Source of the DNA: DASVDK01 sp036562265 [NCBI: Thermodesulfobacteriota bacterium] | Lineage (GTDB): Bacteria; DASVDK01 | Direction: 5' to 3' | NCBI GenBank assembly: GCA_036562265.1 | Contig: DATCKS010000121.1 | Span: 1-6,328 of the forward strand | Length of the DNA stretch: 6,328 nt | Shown: piece after piece, positions 5,262 through 6,328 of the stretch | Numbering within the stretch: position 1 is the first letter of the stretch | Layout of the letters: each line of letters opens with the position of its first letter | Notes under the pieces: model-generated | Databases searched by the model: none | What the model was told of the DNA's origin: nothing | What the model saw: the letters and a program-made list of their open reading frames with translations, nothing else | Made by a program: the position numbers and the translations under genes

Positions 5262-6019
5262 TCCCCTTTTTTTCGAACCGTCCTCGCTCTCGCCCGCTCC
5301 CGCAGCGTCTCCGCCAGCGCCTCGACCTGCCTCCGGGTCGACTCCAGGCTGCCGCCGTTGTCGATCTCGTAGTCGGCCAGGGCGCGCTTGCGCTCGAGCG
5401 GCCACTGCGCCGCCACCCGTGCCTCGGCCTCCGCCCGTGAGAGGCCTCGCTTGGCGACGAGCCGCTCGATCTGGACCTCCCGGGGGGCGGCCACGAGGAC
5501 GACGGCGTCCATCCACCGGGCGTTGCCCGACTCGAGGAGGAGCGCGGCATCGACCACCGCGACCCCGCCGGGGTCCCGGCGGGCCAGCTCGGCCAGCCTG
5601 GCCCGCTCGGCCTCGAAGACCCGCGGGTGGACGATCGCCTCGAGCCGCGCGCGGGCCGCCGGGTCGGCGAAGACGATGGCGCCGAGACGGGCGCGGTCGA
5701 GCCGCCCGTCGGGCGCCACGACCTCTGGGCCGAACGCCTCGACGACCTCCGAGAAGGCCGGCTGCCCCGGTTCGACCACCTCGCGGGCGAGGCGATCGGC
5801 GTCGATCACCGGGATGCCCAACGCCTCGAGCATGGCCGACACGGTGCTCTTCCCGCTCGCGATCCCGCCGGTGAGGCCCACCACGAAGAGGTCGAATCCG
5901 TGCCCACCCCGTGCCCGCGCGTCGTGCATCGGGACGTCGTCCCCGCCCGCTCGAGCGCCGGGACCGGCGGGCGCGACCGGCGCGTCGCCGCGGCCTGCCC
6001 GGTCCCCCGCGCGCGTCAT
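5258..6019 (-). CDS. coaE: Dephospho-CoA kinase
   Basis: CoaE phosphorylates the 3'-hydroxyl of dephospho-CoA with ATP, the last step of coenzyme A synthesis. From the ATG at 6019 the product has 253 residues. The P-loop is GGIASGKST (51-59), followed by VIDADRLAREVVEPGQPA (71-88) with the substrate-side Asp pair D73/D75, then HPRVFEAE (131-138), VVDAALLLESG (155-165) and the lid-like helix region KRGLSRAEAEARVAAQ (190-205). The core is normally about 200 residues. Here the first ~43 residues are Gly/Ala/Arg/Asp-rich and not family-like. The start at 6019 has GGAGG 10 nt upstream and overlaps the pgeF stop as ATGA, so I prefer it. ATG at 5929 would give 223 residues but has a poor ribosome binding site. 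The stop codon lies in the -35 box of the rho promoter. Confidence 0.95.
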   Translation of the reverse strand: MTRAGDRAGRGDAPVAPAGPGARAGGDDVPMHDARARGGHGFDLFVVGLTGGIASGKSTVSAMLEALGIPVIDADRLAREVVEPGQPAFSEVVEAFGPEVVAPDGRLDRARLGAIVFADPAARARLEAIVHPRVFEAERARLAELARRDPGGVAVVDAALLLESGNARWMDAVVLVAAPREVQIERLVAKRGLSRAEAEARVAAQWPLERKRALADYEIDNGGSLESTRRQVEALAETLRERARARTVRKKGD

Positions 6020-6328
6020 CGCGCCTGCGCCTCCGGAAGCCAGATCAGGCCCGCCTGCCGCCCGGTCCGGGCGCCGTCGCGCCGGTGCGAGAAGAACAGG
6101 TCGCCCCGGCAGGCCGTGCAGAGGCCAGCCGCCTCGATGCCGTCCTGGGGCAGGCCGGCCGTCTCGAGCCGGCGGCGGACCGCGGCCACCAGATCGAGTC
6201 GCCACCGCGGCCGCCCCTCGCGGGCCGGCGAGGGGGTCGCCACGGGCGGCGCGAACGGCAACCCCGCCTCGGCGAAGCGCTCGGCCACCGGCGCATCGAC
6301 CTCGTAGCAGCAGGGACCGATGCAGGGC
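6016..6328 (-). CDS. pgeF: PgeF/YfiH-family protein (purine nucleoside phosphorylase / former 'multicopper polyphenol oxidase'), C-terminal ~103 residues
   Basis: The frame is open to the right edge of the window and begins PCIGPCCYEVDAPVAERF, which is the conserved CIGPCCYEV block of the YfiH/YlmD/LACC1 family. It ends with LCTACRGDLFFSHRRDGARTGRQAGLIWL, the family's CTxC...FFSxRRDGxTGRxxG signature. Members were long called laccase-like polyphenol oxidases; they are now known to cleave purine nucleosides, and E. coli PgeF has been linked to peptidoglycan-precursor editing. The metal-binding His and Cys residues lie in the N-terminal part, outside the window, so activity cannot be judged here. 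The stop TGA (6018-6016) overlaps the coaE ATG by four bases, so the two genes are coupled. Confidence 0.9.
   Translation of the reverse strand, partial: PCIGPCCYEVDAPVAERFAEAGLPFAPPVATPSPAREGRPRWRLDLVAAVRRRLETAGLPQDGIEAAGLCTACRGDLFFSHRRDGARTGRQAGLIWLPEAQAR

Noticed and set aside
5269-5284. GGTTCGAA-like sequence resembling a tRNA T-loop
   Set aside because: It lies in the end of coaE and has no acceptor stem, anticodon arm or other tRNA structure around it.
3871-5874. 667-codon open frame on the plus strand opposite rho, its leader and coaE
   Set aside because: Same reason: it covers the antisense of Rho and CoaE, degenerates into Arg/Pro/Ala repeats, and has no recognisable domain.

Overview
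The window is a compact, very GC-rich stretch (about 70% by eye) of bacterial housekeeping chromosome. All recognisable genes lie on the minus strand. Read in the direction of transcription (right to left) they are: the 3' end of a pgeF/yfiH-type gene, coaE, a leader of about 330 nt, rho, rpmE, prfA, prmC and the first ~231 codons of murA, which runs off the left edge. The order rho-rpmE-prfA-prmC-murA is a known conserved cluster. Together with the protein sequences it suggests a GC-rich, Gram-negative-type lineage of the broad deltaproteobacterial kind (Myxococcota, Desulfobacterota, Binatota) or Methylomirabilota/Rokubacteria. That placement is inference from gene order and composition and should be treated as tentative.

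Layout: 6016-6328 pgeF C-terminus; 5258-6019 coaE, joined by a 4-nt ATGA overlap; 4894-5257 a long non-coding gap that starts with a near-consensus sigma70 promoter whose -35 box contains the coaE stop codon; 3646-4893 rho; 3423-3645 an intergenic region with two very stable tetraloop hairpins; 2892-3422 rpmE, coding for a bL31 protein with an unusually long low-complexity tail; 2756-2891 a gap with a 12-bp inverted repeat and a 10-bp-stem hairpin; 1613-2755 prfA; 679-1626 prmC, overlapping prfA by 14 nt; 1-694 murA, starting with GTG inside the end of prmC (16-nt overlap).

The genes make functional sense together. Rho terminates transcription, bL31 is part of the large ribosomal subunit, RF1 (prfA) releases nascent chains at UAA/UAG, and PrmC methylates the GGQ glutamine of RF1, so the enzyme and its substrate are translationally coupled. 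MurA commits UDP-GlcNAc to peptidoglycan, and CoaE makes coenzyme A. I see no mobile element, CRISPR array, tRNA, rRNA, or evidence of a new defence or metabolic system. The points most worth a second look are the regulatory architecture before rho, the structured intergenic regions around rpmE, and the extended bL31 tail.
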